Source: Trichoplax sp. H2 (Eukaryota; Placozoa; Uniplacotomia; Trichoplacea). From it: a stretch of DNA of 64,000 nt. Position numbers and translations under genes: made by a program. The notes under the pieces are model-generated. The model was not told the origin of the DNA. It saw nothing but the letters and a program-made list of their open reading frames with translations, and did no database searches. The stretch spans positions 293,957 through 357,956 of the forward strand of contig NOWV01000073.1 in NCBI GenBank assembly GCA_003344405.1, in the 5' to 3' direction. Position 1 is the stretch's first letter. The number at the start of each line of letters is the position of its first letter. Positions 15,001 through 25,620 of the stretch are shown in pieces.

Positions 15001-15023
15001 ATAATGGTAGCAATATCATCCAT
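66..15023 (-). CDS. PPFIA: Liprin-alpha scaffold protein, C-terminus beyond left edge
   Basis: Presynaptic/adhesion scaffold that binds LAR receptor phosphatases, RIM and ELKS. About 1070 residues are visible. Exons from the 5' end: 14796-15023, (10327-10362 and 6308-6403 possible), 5986-6087, 5709-5870, 5441-5629, 5253-5324, 5054-5179, 4290-4436, 4057-4191, 3882-3965, 3652-3783, 3472-3534, 3335-3394, 3202-3257, 2942-3108, 2699-2846, 2361-2565, 2229-2294, 1581-1780, 1245-1498, 1052-1124, 861-942, 708-779, 490-615, 330-407, 66-163; all phases agree. Family signatures seen: [13 protein letters not shown] in exon 1, [16 protein letters not shown] at 5870, [13 protein letters not shown] at 4430, and a long N-terminal coiled coil. 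Next comes an acidic/serine-rich linker with a basic [11 protein letters not shown] patch. SAM1 spans exons 942 to 490 ([26 protein letters not shown]), and SAM2 begins in 407-66 ([20 protein letters not shown]). The rest of SAM2 and SAM3 lie outside the window. The start is the first ATG of an acidic N-terminus of the usual type. Confidence 0.93.
1815..2215 (-). repeat. Decayed ~55-bp tandem repeats filling a liprin-alpha intron
   Basis: The intron between exons 2229-2294 and 1581-1780 carries about seven degenerate copies of a unit containing, on the + strand, TTCAATTCAGAGGAATAA followed by CTTGAG and TTATTCAGAATG. Copies differ by many substitutions, which suggests an old expansion. Nothing in it appears coding. 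Confidence 0.7.
4428..5043 (-). repeat. ~153-bp tandem repeat that includes a splice acceptor
   Basis: Four diverged copies are marked by TGCAAA..CTGTAAG-like sequence at 4428, 4586, 4739 and 4891 (spacings 158, 153, 152). They fill the intron between exons 5054-5179 and 4290-4436. The first copy covers the real 3' splice site and the first bases of exon 4290-4436, so the other copies contain acceptor-like decoys. The unit also repeats a CTAGTCTA/CTATTCTAC segment. Confidence 0.75.
6308..6403 (-). other. Probable 96-nt phase-0 exon of liprin-alpha
   Basis: An open 32-codon stretch begins [14 protein letters not shown] and ends DDGSILIAE. It is bounded by a TTTTAG acceptor and a GAG|GTGCGA donor, and only one of the three frames is open. 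Both junctions are phase 0, so it can be inserted or skipped between the first exon (ending LLPK) and the 5986-6087 exon without changing frame. I cannot align it to a specific vertebrate liprin segment, so it may be a cassette exon or a lineage-specific insertion near the start of the coiled coil. Confidence 0.55.
6850..7330. repeat. Degenerate ~85-90-bp tandem repeats
   Basis: Within liprin-alpha intron 1. Recurrent elements are ATCTTGGGTAAAAATAGA, GCTGCCATGATAT and CCATTTGTCTACTTTAA, each present in about four or five diverged copies. No open reading frame or splice structure is supported here. Confidence 0.6.
7880..8660. repeat. 113-bp tandem array with alternating A/B unit types
   Basis: Within liprin-alpha intron 1. 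The marker GAAGAAATTC recurs at 7915, 8028, 8141, 8254, 8367 and 8480, exactly 113 bp apart, with a diverged seventh copy near 8598. Odd and even units differ: one type carries GATAGAGACTTTGCCCCTAC, the other AAGATTTTACCTCTATCCGG. Alternate units are nearly identical, so the array has a 226-bp higher-order period and was probably amplified recently as dimers. Confidence 0.88.
9600..10130. repeat. Degenerate ~70-bp repeats
   Basis: Within liprin-alpha intron 1. The phrase ATAAGATGGAGATTAA with CATAGACTATAACTT recurs about seven times with heavy divergence. No coding signal. Confidence 0.55.
10327..10362 (-). other. Candidate 36-nt micro-exon of liprin-alpha
   Basis: Lies in the middle of the 8.4 kb first intron. 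It has a pyrimidine-rich acceptor (ends CTACTGCAG) and a donor GTAAAT, and encodes [12 protein letters not shown] in phase 0-0. The residues have the charged/leucine spacing of the flanking coiled coil. Support is the splice-site pair, exact divisibility by three and composition; there is no direct homology. Confidence 0.35.
11500..12260. repeat. Degenerate long-period repeats in liprin-alpha intron 1
   Basis: Two to three diverged copies of a unit of several hundred bp. It contains AATTCCAACTCTGAATTTTA, CCAGTTTTAAGAGGAAAT, CAGATTCCTTCATGA and a block ending ATAGCATGTCAAGA. The period is not clean. No gene is seen. Confidence 0.45.
12390..13080. repeat. Degenerate ~65-70-bp repeats
   Basis: Within liprin-alpha intron 1. 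The unit reads roughly GCCTATTTGATTTTCTATTC, then GTGGCACTAATTCTCCAGA and a TAGTTAAATTAG-like tail. Clear starts occur at 12394 and 12459, followed by progressively diverged copies to about 13080. Confidence 0.6.
13430..13890. repeat. Degenerate ~110-bp repeats
   Basis: Within liprin-alpha intron 1, close to the first coding exon. The recurring elements GAGACGTTAAACAAGTTGAT and CATTGACTCTWCNATNAAGG appear about four times. No coding content is supported. Confidence 0.5.
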
Positions 15024-16479
15024 GTTCGATCAGTTAATAACTTTGGATTTACTTGATGTAATCGATGATACTGTTTAAAATAAAATTGTTTATCCACAAA
15101 TATAAAGACGCCACGGTGGTTGATTTATGCAATTCTTATTTCACTTAAAACGATGTAAATCTAATTGTGGATGGTCTACCGTGAAAGAGAGGAGTGATTT
15201 AAAGATCAAATAATTCAATTATAATAGATTGATCCAGCCGTCAATATTAAAATCTTCCTTCCTGCTTCTGTTAATAATTTTTAGCAATATTGTAAAGATA
15301 GAAACTATAAAAAATGATCATGGATAGGCTAAAATGGACTAAAATACCAAGCAAAATTGTAAAGGAGTAGCAATTTATTATGGATTCTTGTTGCTAATCT
15401 AATAGAAAAGACACCCAAGATTTAGGCAAATAAATCGATCTCTTTCTTGGAGTAAAGGATGAAAATCGGCAACACCAGTGTAATCGAGATAGAACTATTG
15501 GTGGTAATCATCATCGACTATAGAATTGACTAGAATTGAAAATTAAGTAAAGCTTAGTATTAATTTAATCAATATTTCAAAGCAAACAAGACAGAGTAAC
15601 CTTTCATAAATTCATGGATCGCTATCCTATAAGTATTAAGATAATGTTGAATAATTTTGATACGCTAAATTAAGAATACCATGTTTCAACTCTATTTTTA
15701 ATGATATTATCAAATTATATCTACCATTCGCTTCTTCTATAATTAATTGATAATAGCTCTATCCTTGTGAGTAGCAAGATAGAGTAGAGTCTATTTTTTT
15801 CGTCAATTTAAAAAACAATGTTTCCCACTCGATCATTCCTCTGTTTAAATCCTATCGTAGGAGTGGATACCTATGCTTTTCAATCCTTTAAACCAACAAC
15901 TAGGGTTTCTGTGACTGTTCATATGGACTAGAAAATTATTTTTAGCCACTTTGCACCTCGAAATGGACTCTATGGTGGCTGTGAATTTACGACATCATTT
16001 AATAAAATATACCCGTCATGAATTCATTAAGAAATATATGTGTGTCATCATTGAATTGGAAATGAATTTTTTAAACTAAATTTGCAGTCCTATGTGGCCT
16101 TTAGCCATGTTTTAATTACATTAGCATTATTTATTTATTAAAATTTTCTTTAATCCATTCAGTTAACAAGTATGAAATTGTCTGCTACAATTGAAAATTT
16201 CTATCAAATTATAGCTATACAGGATATGCAACGGCTTTAAATAACATGAAAAAAATCTACTGTACTTTTGGCCATCTTCTCATCGAGCTCATGAGCTTGC
16301 CACTGAGAAAAGCAAAGATAAAATTGAAAAAATTAAACTGCATTGAAAACGATGCACGCGTAGTTTACTGGAATTGGAAGGATAGAATGAAACTTTTAAT
16401 TTGGATTCTATTCATCAATCAATCGATGGGAATAAAAGTAATGGCAGAATAAAATAGGATCATTTCCATGCTTTAATAT

Positions 16480-17690
16480 TATTACCCAACGTCTAGTTAT
16501 TCCCAGTATTGAATGGCATAATAAAATTGGACATGGAGCTATCTCCTTTTATAACTTAATGACTACCCACGTAGGACTGGCATGATCGAAAGAACAATTT
16601 CAATTTTCAATCAAGAACTACTCGAGTAATTCCTGTTCACGCTATGCTAGATAGATTACAACTGCGACCATTTTAACGGACGAAATGAATTTGCTATTAT
16701 GATGATATTGATGAATTTAAAAAAGTAGGGGAGAGTTATGAACTATTTTGCGGATAGTTTTTTAATATAGAATAATACTTCAGAGTTGTGCTTGATAGTA
16801 CGGTAATAATCCTTGTCTAGAGTAATTTAGAACGCTTTCAATGATGTCATTAAATGGCTGCTGTTTTGGCGATTTCCAATTAATTCAAGAGTGTATAAGT
16901 GTTACACCAAGAACTGGAGATAACTTGTATTATTTCCCTATTTCCATGTATGCTTGATAGTCATTACTTTCAAACGGAAAAAAAATGGAGACCGTTTCAA
17001 TGATGAAGCAAGATTCTACTATGACGATCTTAAACAAATTCAAATGTGTATGAGCAAAGTATTTTTAATTATTTCTTGATCAATTTAGAGCTGTACTTGA
17101 TCATCATGATTGTCATATGGAAAAAAATGTAGATCTTTTTCAATGATGCAATCAAGCTTCTACTGTAGCGATCTTGAACATATTCAAGTGTATATGAATG
17201 AAGTATTTTCAATCATTTCTCGATTAATTTAGAGCTGTGCTTGATAGTCATTATTCTCATATGGAAAAAAAATGCCAAGCTGCTACTATAGCAATCTTCA
17301 AGAAATAAAAGAGTAATTGAATGTTACCATCGAAGTTGAAATTATTTTTACCATTTCTCGATGCATGTAGAGCTGTTGTTGATGCTACAGTAATAATTAT
17401 AATTCTGGCATAGAAAAAGGGAGATGGCTTTTAATGATGTAATCAAATTGCTACTATGGCAATGTTGAACAAATTGAAGAGTATAGGAGTGTTACCATAA
17501 GAATTGGAGATATTTTCTATCATTGCTGGATGCGTTGAAAGCTGTGCTTGAAATTAAGATCGTTTTCAATGATAGAACCAAATTGATACTATGGCGAACT
17601 TCAACAACTTCAATAGTATACCAAAGCTAGCATAGAATTGAAATTTGTTTTCTATAATTAAAGCATTTCTACAATAGAATCGTACTATGA
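16480..17690. repeat. Degenerate ~150-bp tandem repeats
   Basis: Several diverged copies of a unit containing TTTAGAGCTGTGCTTGATAG, CATATGGAAAAAAAATG, TTTCAATGATGNAATCAA, a CTACTATGGCGATCTT block and AACAAATTCAAGTGTAT. Copy boundaries blur toward both ends. There is no coding potential. Confidence 0.6.
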
Positions 17691-19898
17691 TTACATTGAA
17701 ATATACTACCGCTCATTTAAATCAATCCATTAACCTAAGTTTTTCTAGCATTTACCGCAAGACAATAACCATGTCAATATTACCATGCTGTCCATATGCC
17801 TGAAGATTTTGTAAATAATTTCAACCTCTTACTCCATCTTGCTAAACTGCTGTTGTTTGCATGCTAACATTATACCATAAGATAGTTTCAAGGTTTTACG
17901 AAAATTGGTATTTCTTTTCAATTTTAGTCGACTAGTCCTAGCGATTAACCGCATGAACAGGCTATAATTGAATTAGGTAGAATATTGGATGGTCATCCAT
18001 TGACAGAAGGCTAGGCTAAGACTATGGGTAAAGTGTATTTTCTATGGCGATGATGTTGACTTGATTACTTGATTTCATCTTCAATGGAAGTTCATTAATG
18101 GTTGTGAGATAATAAATCGGTTTTAAGGTTTACTTTTACAATTGTACCCGAGGCATTTCTTACTATACAAGACTGTACTGTATTGAATATACACAACATG
18201 AAGGCTTTCATGCTCGTTATATTCTACACAGTTGAAGGGAATCATGGATGCTATTACAAATTCAATTAATTCAACGAGTAAAAGAAAAAGAAATTCGCGT
18301 CGAGAATGAAGATTTTCGTCCTTGCGACAAGATTGAGCATTACTAGTCAATCCGTAATATTCAACCATACTATTCTAAATTTATACTTGTTATGATCCGA
18401 TTATAGCTAACAATATGATTACGATCGAGGAAATGGAGAAAGGGGGAAATAATAAGGGCAATAAGGTTGAAAGAAGTTATTCCAATTTGCTATACGAAAA
18501 CTAAGCCGGGAGATCGAGATTGAAATATCATTTCAATTTAGGCGTATTTTATCCTCCAAAATTAGTTTAGTCTATTTGTCGAACGTTGTATTGTTGTTAA
18601 TTTATAGTTAGTCTAAAAAATTAAAAAGAAAAGTATTGCAATCGGTCATACTATTACTCATGTCATGAATTATTCCTATAGTCATTTTAAAGTTTAATGT
18701 ATAAAACTTTGATTCTATTCTATAACTGGAGTCGATTAGGTCAATCAATCAAGGCATACTATGATTTTAGAATCAGACTGAACTTGTACAAGCTGTCGTG
18801 TAGATTGATATAACAACAGTGATTTGAGTATCTTGTAAAATGAAAGATGATGCATTGACAATTTTATACTGTCGAGGATTGTAAAGGCACAAATAGTGAT
18901 ACACTAGAGTCTTTATATCAAAGTTTGCTTAACGGATTACAACGCGTTGGGAAAGGATGAAGATTTTACCCAATCTATCTTGAAGTGCCCTACGTCGTGT
19001 AGGTAGACATGAGTGAAATGGTATAGCAAAATAAAAAATAAAAAATGAACTTACTCGACTTTGGAGATTGATAGAGGAACGTTGTTAGAACACCAATACT
19101 TTTGATGACTCTATTGAAATAGAAATTGAGACATTTATAGGAAATATTCAAGACGGAGCTTTTGTTTGAAGGATGAAATTTTTACATTAAAATAGTCAAG
19201 CGATTGAATTTTCCTTCTTGGTCTGTACGTATGCTTGAAAACGATCATCAATTGGAAGGCAAGGATTGAACTAGCACCTTTTTATTTGGCTAGTTTAATC
19301 GTTTCAAGAAATACGAATAGACAGTTGATTGTGCAAAGTTGGAATATAAATAGTGTAGCTGATTTTACAGTCGAGTTACGCATGCAATATATATAATACC
19401 TTTTAATTGACTATCTGTGGTGATTATGAATAGCAGTTATTGTTGGCAATAATTGAATCAAACGAGTATCTGCAAGGATGGCATTATTGACTACTATTTG
19501 CTGTTGCACTGTCGATCAAGTAGGATGGAAGAAATAGTTGACGTAATAGTAGATGCTATTTTCAATCTTGACTCTATCATCAACGCATACAATCCGTAGC
19601 CACTTCCTTCTTTTTTATTTGATTGAAATCAATCAAGTCTCCATCAAATATAAGTCGATGATCGATTGTATTCAGGCCATAAAATAATCAAATAAGAAAA
19701 GGCCACAATGGAATAAGATTCAAGCCATATCTCGTTTACTCTGTATACAGAGAGAGAAAGAAGGCAATCTTTTATCCAAGTTCAATTGGTCTACCTGTCC
19801 CTATCTACTTGCCTAGATGGCTAGATGCAAACGCATAAAGGGCATGATTAGCCTGGAGTCAAAAATAGCTTGAATAAAAAGGCTTATTTTTAAATTTC

Positions 19899-20405
19899 AA
19901 GAGTACAAAAAGGAAAATGACGACAAAAGACGAATGGTAGCTCAAAATAGACTAGTTTATGGTGTTATTCCATGATAGCGTGTGTATGCGTATGTAGGGC
20001 CAAAAGTATAAAAAGGAAAATGACGGCAAAAGACGAATTATAGCTCAAAGTAGACTAGTTTATGGTGTTATTCCATGATAGTCTGTATGCGTGTATAGAG
20101 CCAAAAGTATAAAAAGGAAAATGACGGCAAAAGACGAATGGTAGCTCAAAGTAGACTAATTTATGATGTTATTCCATGATAGTGTGTGTATGCGTGTGTA
20201 GGGCCAAAAGTATAAAAAGGAAAATGACGGCAAAAGACGAATTATAGCTCAAAGTAGACTAGTTTATGGTGTTATTCCATGATAGTCTGTATGCGTGTAT
20301 AGAGCCAAAAGTAGAAGAAGGAAAATGACGGCAAAAGACGAATTATAGCTCAAGGTAGACTAGTCTATGGTGTTATTCCATGATAGCCTGTATGCGTGTA
20401 TATAG
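19899..20405. repeat. ~102-bp tandem array, five copies
   Basis: Units begin at about 19899, 19999, 20100, 20203 and 20304. Each carries GGAAAATGACGGCAAAAGAC, then TAGCTCAAAGTAGACTAG, TGGTGTTATTCCATGATAG and a GTATGCGTGTATAGAG tail. Copies are more than 90 percent identical by eye, so this is a young array. No open frame runs through it. Confidence 0.9.
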
Positions 20406-20692
20406 ATCCTATTGATTGTTGAAGGGACAGAAGGCAATTGAAGGATAAAAGTCATGAAGCAGATGTTGAATCGAGGCATGTTATTGTCCATAACATGGAT
20501 AAGTTGAAGTTTTACATTGAATAATATATTGAATATGATAGAGGATCGCTAGGGTGATCGTGGGCAATACAAATAGATGCAATTTTATTCCATCTAGTAC
20601 TATAAAATTTCAATCATAAGACCATATCAATGTCCTAGTCATCATCATCATTTCCTACCTAGCTAAAGCGATTTCCTTGGCGAATAGTATAA

Positions 20693-21058
20693 TATGCTTT
20701 CTTCATCAATGGGACATTCAAATTGGTTGACCATCAGCAATCGGATGAAGGATTATGGCCAAGAAATGGAAATGGGAATTTTTCACCTTTTAATCTGGAC
20801 TTTTTCCCCCTCTACCGTAGAATGTTGTCGAACACCACTTTGGATAATAATAATAATAATTGTAATTACATTTTACAAGAGATAAATGACTCTCTCTATG
20901 CAGATTATCTTTCAAGAGGGGAAAAACGCTCAAAAGAATATCCCATCCAATATAAACAATGTCTACTAACTATACTCTCACTATTGCAAGCGCAAGAAGG
21001 AGAATTGGTCTTCAGATCGAGTATGGAAAAGAGAAAAGCGTTTATGCGCGTCTCTTAG
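20693..21058 (+). other. Isolated open frame of uncertain status
   Basis: An open stretch of about 120 codons has no good ATG at its start and ends in a stop after KRKAFMRVS. It includes a run of asparagines and the segment YILQEINDSLYADYLSRG. Two other frames of the same strand are also partly open, which weakens the case. It could be an upstream exon of the RING gene or of an unknown transcript, but I see no convincing acceptor-donor pair and no family match. Confidence 0.15.
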
Positions 21059-22155
21059 TCTTTCTTGGCTGGATATCGTCAAGATACTATAGGATCCCTT
21101 ATGAACAACATCTCTATCATCATCAATGTCATCATTATAATAATACTCATAATAGTAAGAATAATACGCCAATAATAACAATCATCATTCTAATTATTTA
21201 TTGATTTAACGTTGGACGGGATCTATCGCTCTATTGGTGTATTATGGCTTTGAGTGATGTTGTTGTTTAAGTACTAATGTTAGCTTAGGCATAATATCGT
21301 GTACTGGTCGAGAGAGAGGCGCAGTCTCTTGTTGTTACTTTCTTGCTGGGGTCCTCTGGATTAAAAGTCGTATTTAGTAGACGATAGTCATTGATGATGC
21401 AAGCTTAATGGAGATGGAATACAGTGTTGTCCTTGAATGAATCGTTTTGGCAGCAGGTGGGATACGGTAGACTTTGATTTAAAGCGCTGAAACGCTGCTA
21501 TTGGAATAAAGTAGCGTGGAAATGACGATAGTACAGTGCAACGATGATACTATCCCTAAATTTAATTCGGGAAATTGGACTAGGAGTCATTCATTCGTCA
21601 ACAATCATTGAATTTGAAAATTCAATATTGTAGGCTACCCAATGGCTGTTGGCTAGCAATGGTTTTTGCAATAGATGGAGTCAACCTATGGTGAACATGC
21701 TAAACGCAATGGTTTGAAATGGACAATCTTGCGATTTAAGTGTCGTTGCAATATTGCATATACCCGTAGGCTTGATTCACATGCTATTGGAGTAGAAGTA
21801 ATCGATGAAGGATAGTTTTATTTGAAAATCGTGTAGGTACAAGTCTTCTAGGTATGCCCAATGGATGTTGACATAATACTGCTTTTGAAAGAGTGGCTTT
21901 TGCAACTGATACAGCATACGCGTAGAAGATCAATGGTGACGAACAGCTCCTGAAAGAAATGGACTAGCTTGGGCAATGTGATGGTAGAAGGGGCCGTGAT
22001 GATACTGTCAATTTTTGAATTTTTGTACAAAATTGCTTGCATTCATTACTGTAGTCAGTGTAGCGTAACCATGGTGTAAGCATGTTAGAAAGTACTGCAT
22101 GTAACTGGATTAGAAGTAATTGGTGAAGGATAACTTGATTGGAAAATGCACTACT

Positions 22156-22221
22156 ACAGAATAGCAGAGATTGACAACGACGAAATGTTCGTCTCTGTTG
22201 TCAATCTCTGCTACGACTGTA
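22156..22221. repeat. Long hairpin (inverted repeat with a 3-nt loop)
   Basis: AGCAGAGATTGACAAC followed by GACGAA pairs with TTCGTC..GTTGTCAATCTCTGCT around the loop ATG, leaving a 3-nt bulge (TCT) on the right arm. Outside that, TACAG/CTGTA pair again after a small internal mismatch. The stem is about 22 bp plus 5. It stands alone, without flanking transposon ends. Confidence 0.85.
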
Positions 22222-22287
22222 TATACAGTACATCTATTTAAGGATCAAATAGTTTCTAGTAAATTAAAATGTAAAGTACGTATATGG

Positions 22288-22880
22288 AAAGTCAATGGGC
22301 CTTCTGTGCATATTAAATGACTATCGATATTGGCTGTGGATAGCCTTATTCAATTTTACAGACCACTGCGCTAGACCTTCGGTGAAAGCGTCGGAACTAT
22401 GCTATAAAATGAGCTAGTCTAGCGTGGCCTGGAGAATGCTATCCTATCTATCCTATTTCGGTTAAGTTGAAGGAGAGTCAATGGGCCTTCTTTGTATATC
22501 AAATGACTATCGATATTGGCTATCGATGGGATGGGATAGCCTTATTCAATTTTACAGACCACTGCGCTAGACCTTCGGTGAAAGCGTCGGAACTATGCTA
22601 TAAAATGAGCTAGCCTAGTCTAGCCTGGTCTGGAGAATGCTATCCTATCCTACTTCGGTTAAGTTGAAGGAGAGTAAATGGGCCTTCTATCACTGATCAT
22701 GAATTCTATGTATATCAAATGACTATCGATATTGGCTGTCGATGGGATAGGATAGGCTTATCCAATTTTACAGACCACAGGGCTAGACCTTTGGTGAAAG
22801 CGTCGGAACTATGCTATAAAATAAGCTAGCCTAGCCTAGCCTGGCCTGCAGAGTTGGAAAATGCTATCCTATCCTATTTC
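22288..22880. repeat. ~190-bp tandem repeat, three copies
   Basis: Copies start near 22291, 22478 and 22675 with TCAATGGGCCTTCT. They share AAATGACTATCGATATTGGC, the block CTAGACCTTCGGTGAAAGCG, GTCGGAACTATGCTATAAAA and a variable run of AGCCT/AGTCT units before TGGAGAATGCTATCC. Within each copy GACCACTGCGCTAGAC is partly complementary to the later GTCTAGCGTGGCC, so every unit could fold. Confidence 0.88.
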
Positions 22881-23879
22881 ACTTAAGTTCGGTCAATTGA
22901 AAATGTATTCTCTGTACACTGAGTGTACAGAATAGTGCAAATTTCAAGATTAAAAAATTGCAGTGGTGAAGTTTGTAAAAACAATCTTTATTATATACAA
23001 TACTGCGCTTGGATGTTTTATCCTTTTTCTCATCACTGTAGAGTGGACATAGGGTAACCGAATCTTTGCCATATCGAAATGGCACTTGGGATGAGTTGGG
23101 CTTTAAACGAGAATCAATCAATGCCGAGTCATGAAGTGAATACTTGTAGTGAGCAAGAAGCAAGCATACTCTTTTTACGCGTAGAATGGTCAATATATTG
23201 ACAGCACTGTAATGCATGCTGTTTTTGCGACATTACGCTGAGATTTGAATCGGTAATATTGTATAGATAGAGATGGCATCTATCCGAGTAGACAGTTATT
23301 TAGAATGTTGATGTTTACTTCCAACATTATACGTCGTATAAGTTTGTTACGAGTTTCGGTCAACGCGCTTCTACGCGTAAAACTCATTCTTATGGCATAT
23401 TGATTGATTATTATTTTTATTATTGACTTTGACATTGGCCGTGACGTATCTCTGCCACAGCTCTCTGGATTAAACTGTTGCATAGGGTAGATGTATTCTA
23501 ACGCCGTTTAATTTATTTATGAATGGCTTGCCTCTATCCAGACCACACTGTCATTTTTTTGCCAATTGCCCGTGACATATCTCCTCCCACTGCTCCCATA
23601 CGGTTCTATCGATGATGAGGCCTTACCCTGCAATGAATGCTTTGCATCTATTGGGACAACATTGATTTGATTATCCTTGGAAATAGGATGCAAAGACAGT
23701 CATTGACAGAGACGGCATTTCATTTTAAAGTAATTCCTTTTTAGCCTTGAACCATTGATTCATTTTATAGTGATGAAGTTTTACAAGCAAATTGGCACAA
23801 TTATTTCGCACACGACGATCCAAGATATCGACACCGAATAGTCCATCCATTACTCTCCTAGGATACAGATGTGCCTATT

Positions 23880-24890
23880 AGCACGTCAACAGAAGGCATC
23901 AATATACTCATCCAATCGATCTACGAATAGCCAGCCTGTCGATTGAAGTATATCCTAGTTGTATTTTTAGTCGGTGCTGGTTGTTGATCGATGCTCTTTG
24001 CATATCCCTTCGTTTATAGTCACGACCATCATCCTCTATAAATCTCCCACCCGTCTAGTGACATCAACAGAAGGTATTAACATTCTCATCCATCGATCTA
24101 CGAATAGACTGTCGATTGAAGTATATCCTAGTCGGATTGATGGTTGCTGATCGATGCTCTTTGCATATCCCTTCGTTCATAGTCATGACCATCATCCTCT
24201 CTAAATCTCCCGCCCGTCTAGTGACATCAACAGAAGGTATTAACATTCTCATCCATCGATCTACGAATAGACTGTCGATTGAAGTATATCCTAGTTGGAT
24301 TGATGGTCGATGATGGTTGCTGATCGATGCTCTTTGCATATCCCTTCGTTCATAGTCATGACCATCATCCTCTCTAAATCTCCCACCCGTCTAGTGACAT
24401 CAACAGAAGGCAGCTATATCCTCATCCATCGATCTACGAATAGACTGTCGATTGAAGTATATCCTAGTCGGATTGATGGTCGATGATGGTTGCTGATCGA
24501 TGCTCTTTGCATATCCCTTCGTTCATAGTCATGACCATCATCCTCTCTAAATCTCCCACCCGTCTAGTGACATCAACAGAAGGCATCTATATTCTCATCC
24601 AATCGATCTACGAATAGACTGTCGATTGAAGTATATCCTAGTTGTATTTTTAGTCGGTGCTGGTTGTTGATCGATGCTCTTTGCATATCCCTTCGTTTAT
24701 AGTCATGACCATCATTCTCCATAAATCTCCCACCCGTCCAGCGACATCAACAGAAGGCATCCATATTCTCATCGATCGATCTACGAATAGACTATCGATT
24801 GAAATATATCCTAGTCGGATTGATAGTCGATGATCGATGCTCTTTGCATATCCCTTGCTTTTAATAAAGGTGAACGACCGCCATGACCAT
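23880..24890. repeat. ~173-bp tandem array, six copies
   Basis: The marker ACATCAACAGAAGG (ACGTC in the first copy) occurs at 23883, 24061, 24224, 24397, 24570 and 24744. Each unit also has TCTACGAATAGACTGTCGAT, GAAGTATATCCTAGTCGGAT, GATCGATGCTCTTTGCATAT and CATGACCATCATCCTCTC. Small indels around TTGATGGTCGATGATGG explain the varying length. Short open frames on both strands here are by-products of the repeat. Confidence 0.92.
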
Positions 24891-25319
24891 CAGCCTCGAC
24901 CAATCTCTCCAGTCTAGTGTCTCGTATGCGATACAGTAGTGCACGGTATCAATCGGTGTGGGATGTGGCTGATCGTCCGTCCATACGATGCTATCGTGTC
25001 GCTCAGGGACTCGCAAGAGGAATATTCCTTTTGTTGATTGTGTCGTAGTCGCCGCTATGGCGGATAGGACTATACTAGAGGTAAAATACAAAACCAAGGT
25101 CAACTAGATGAACAGATATAGAATTGCAAATGTTGACTTTCAGTAGAAAGAAGCCTTTCAAATTGCAATACGGTCGTATAAAGCAAAGTGGAGAAAACAA
25201 CCATTGGACGTCCTTCTGTCTTGCTTGATGAGTCTCGGTCCAAATTGGATGGCTATTCCCTTGACAATAGTGGACCTTCCCAAGGCTCAAAATAGCCCAG
25301 GAACAAAAGAAAAGTCAGC

Positions 25320-25620
25320 TGATCTAGTTTGACGTCACAGAAAGTCAAGGCCAGTCAGCCGATGGGCAGTGTCCCCGTGACTTGGACTTTTCCGACGACG
25401 ACGTCAGGTTTGACCAGCACTGTCATGTCTTGAACGTGGCGTTGACGTCGATACTTTGACTAGGCGATTTCCCTGTTGGGGTCGGGTTGTTGTCAAGCGG
25501 TCTCACCCGCCTTCGCCTCACTCGCCTGACTGTGTGTGGCGCAGTATAGGATGACCCTGTCAAGGCAATCGATCGCCATCGACAACAACACCAACCAGCT
25601 TGGCAAAGCTTGGCCACCAA
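25320..25620. promoter_or_regulatory. GC-rich patch with CRE-like sites; possible promoter
   Basis: This stretch is visibly richer in G+C and CpG than its surroundings. It holds a full palindromic cAMP-response element TGACGTCA at 25330-25337, two near-copies (GACGTCAGG near 25400, TGACGTCG near 25443), and several further TGAC motifs. It lies between divergent genes with no other candidate promoter in sight. Promoter function is inferred; the target could be the 5' non-coding exon of the RING gene 4 kb downstream. Confidence 0.35.

Noticed and set aside
22320-22430. tRNA-like folding of the 190-bp repeat (CTTCGGTGAAAG near the middle)
   Set aside because: No A/B box pair, no anticodon arm of correct size and no acceptor stem; explained as an inverted repeat.
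22879-23217. 112-codon open frame on the - strand
   Set aside because: No family resemblance, no splice partners, and it overlaps the end of the 190-bp repeat.
24064-24339. Opposed open frames of 65-91 codons at 24.1-24.3 kb
   Set aside because: They lie inside the 173-bp array and show internally repeated peptides; no start context, introns or homology.
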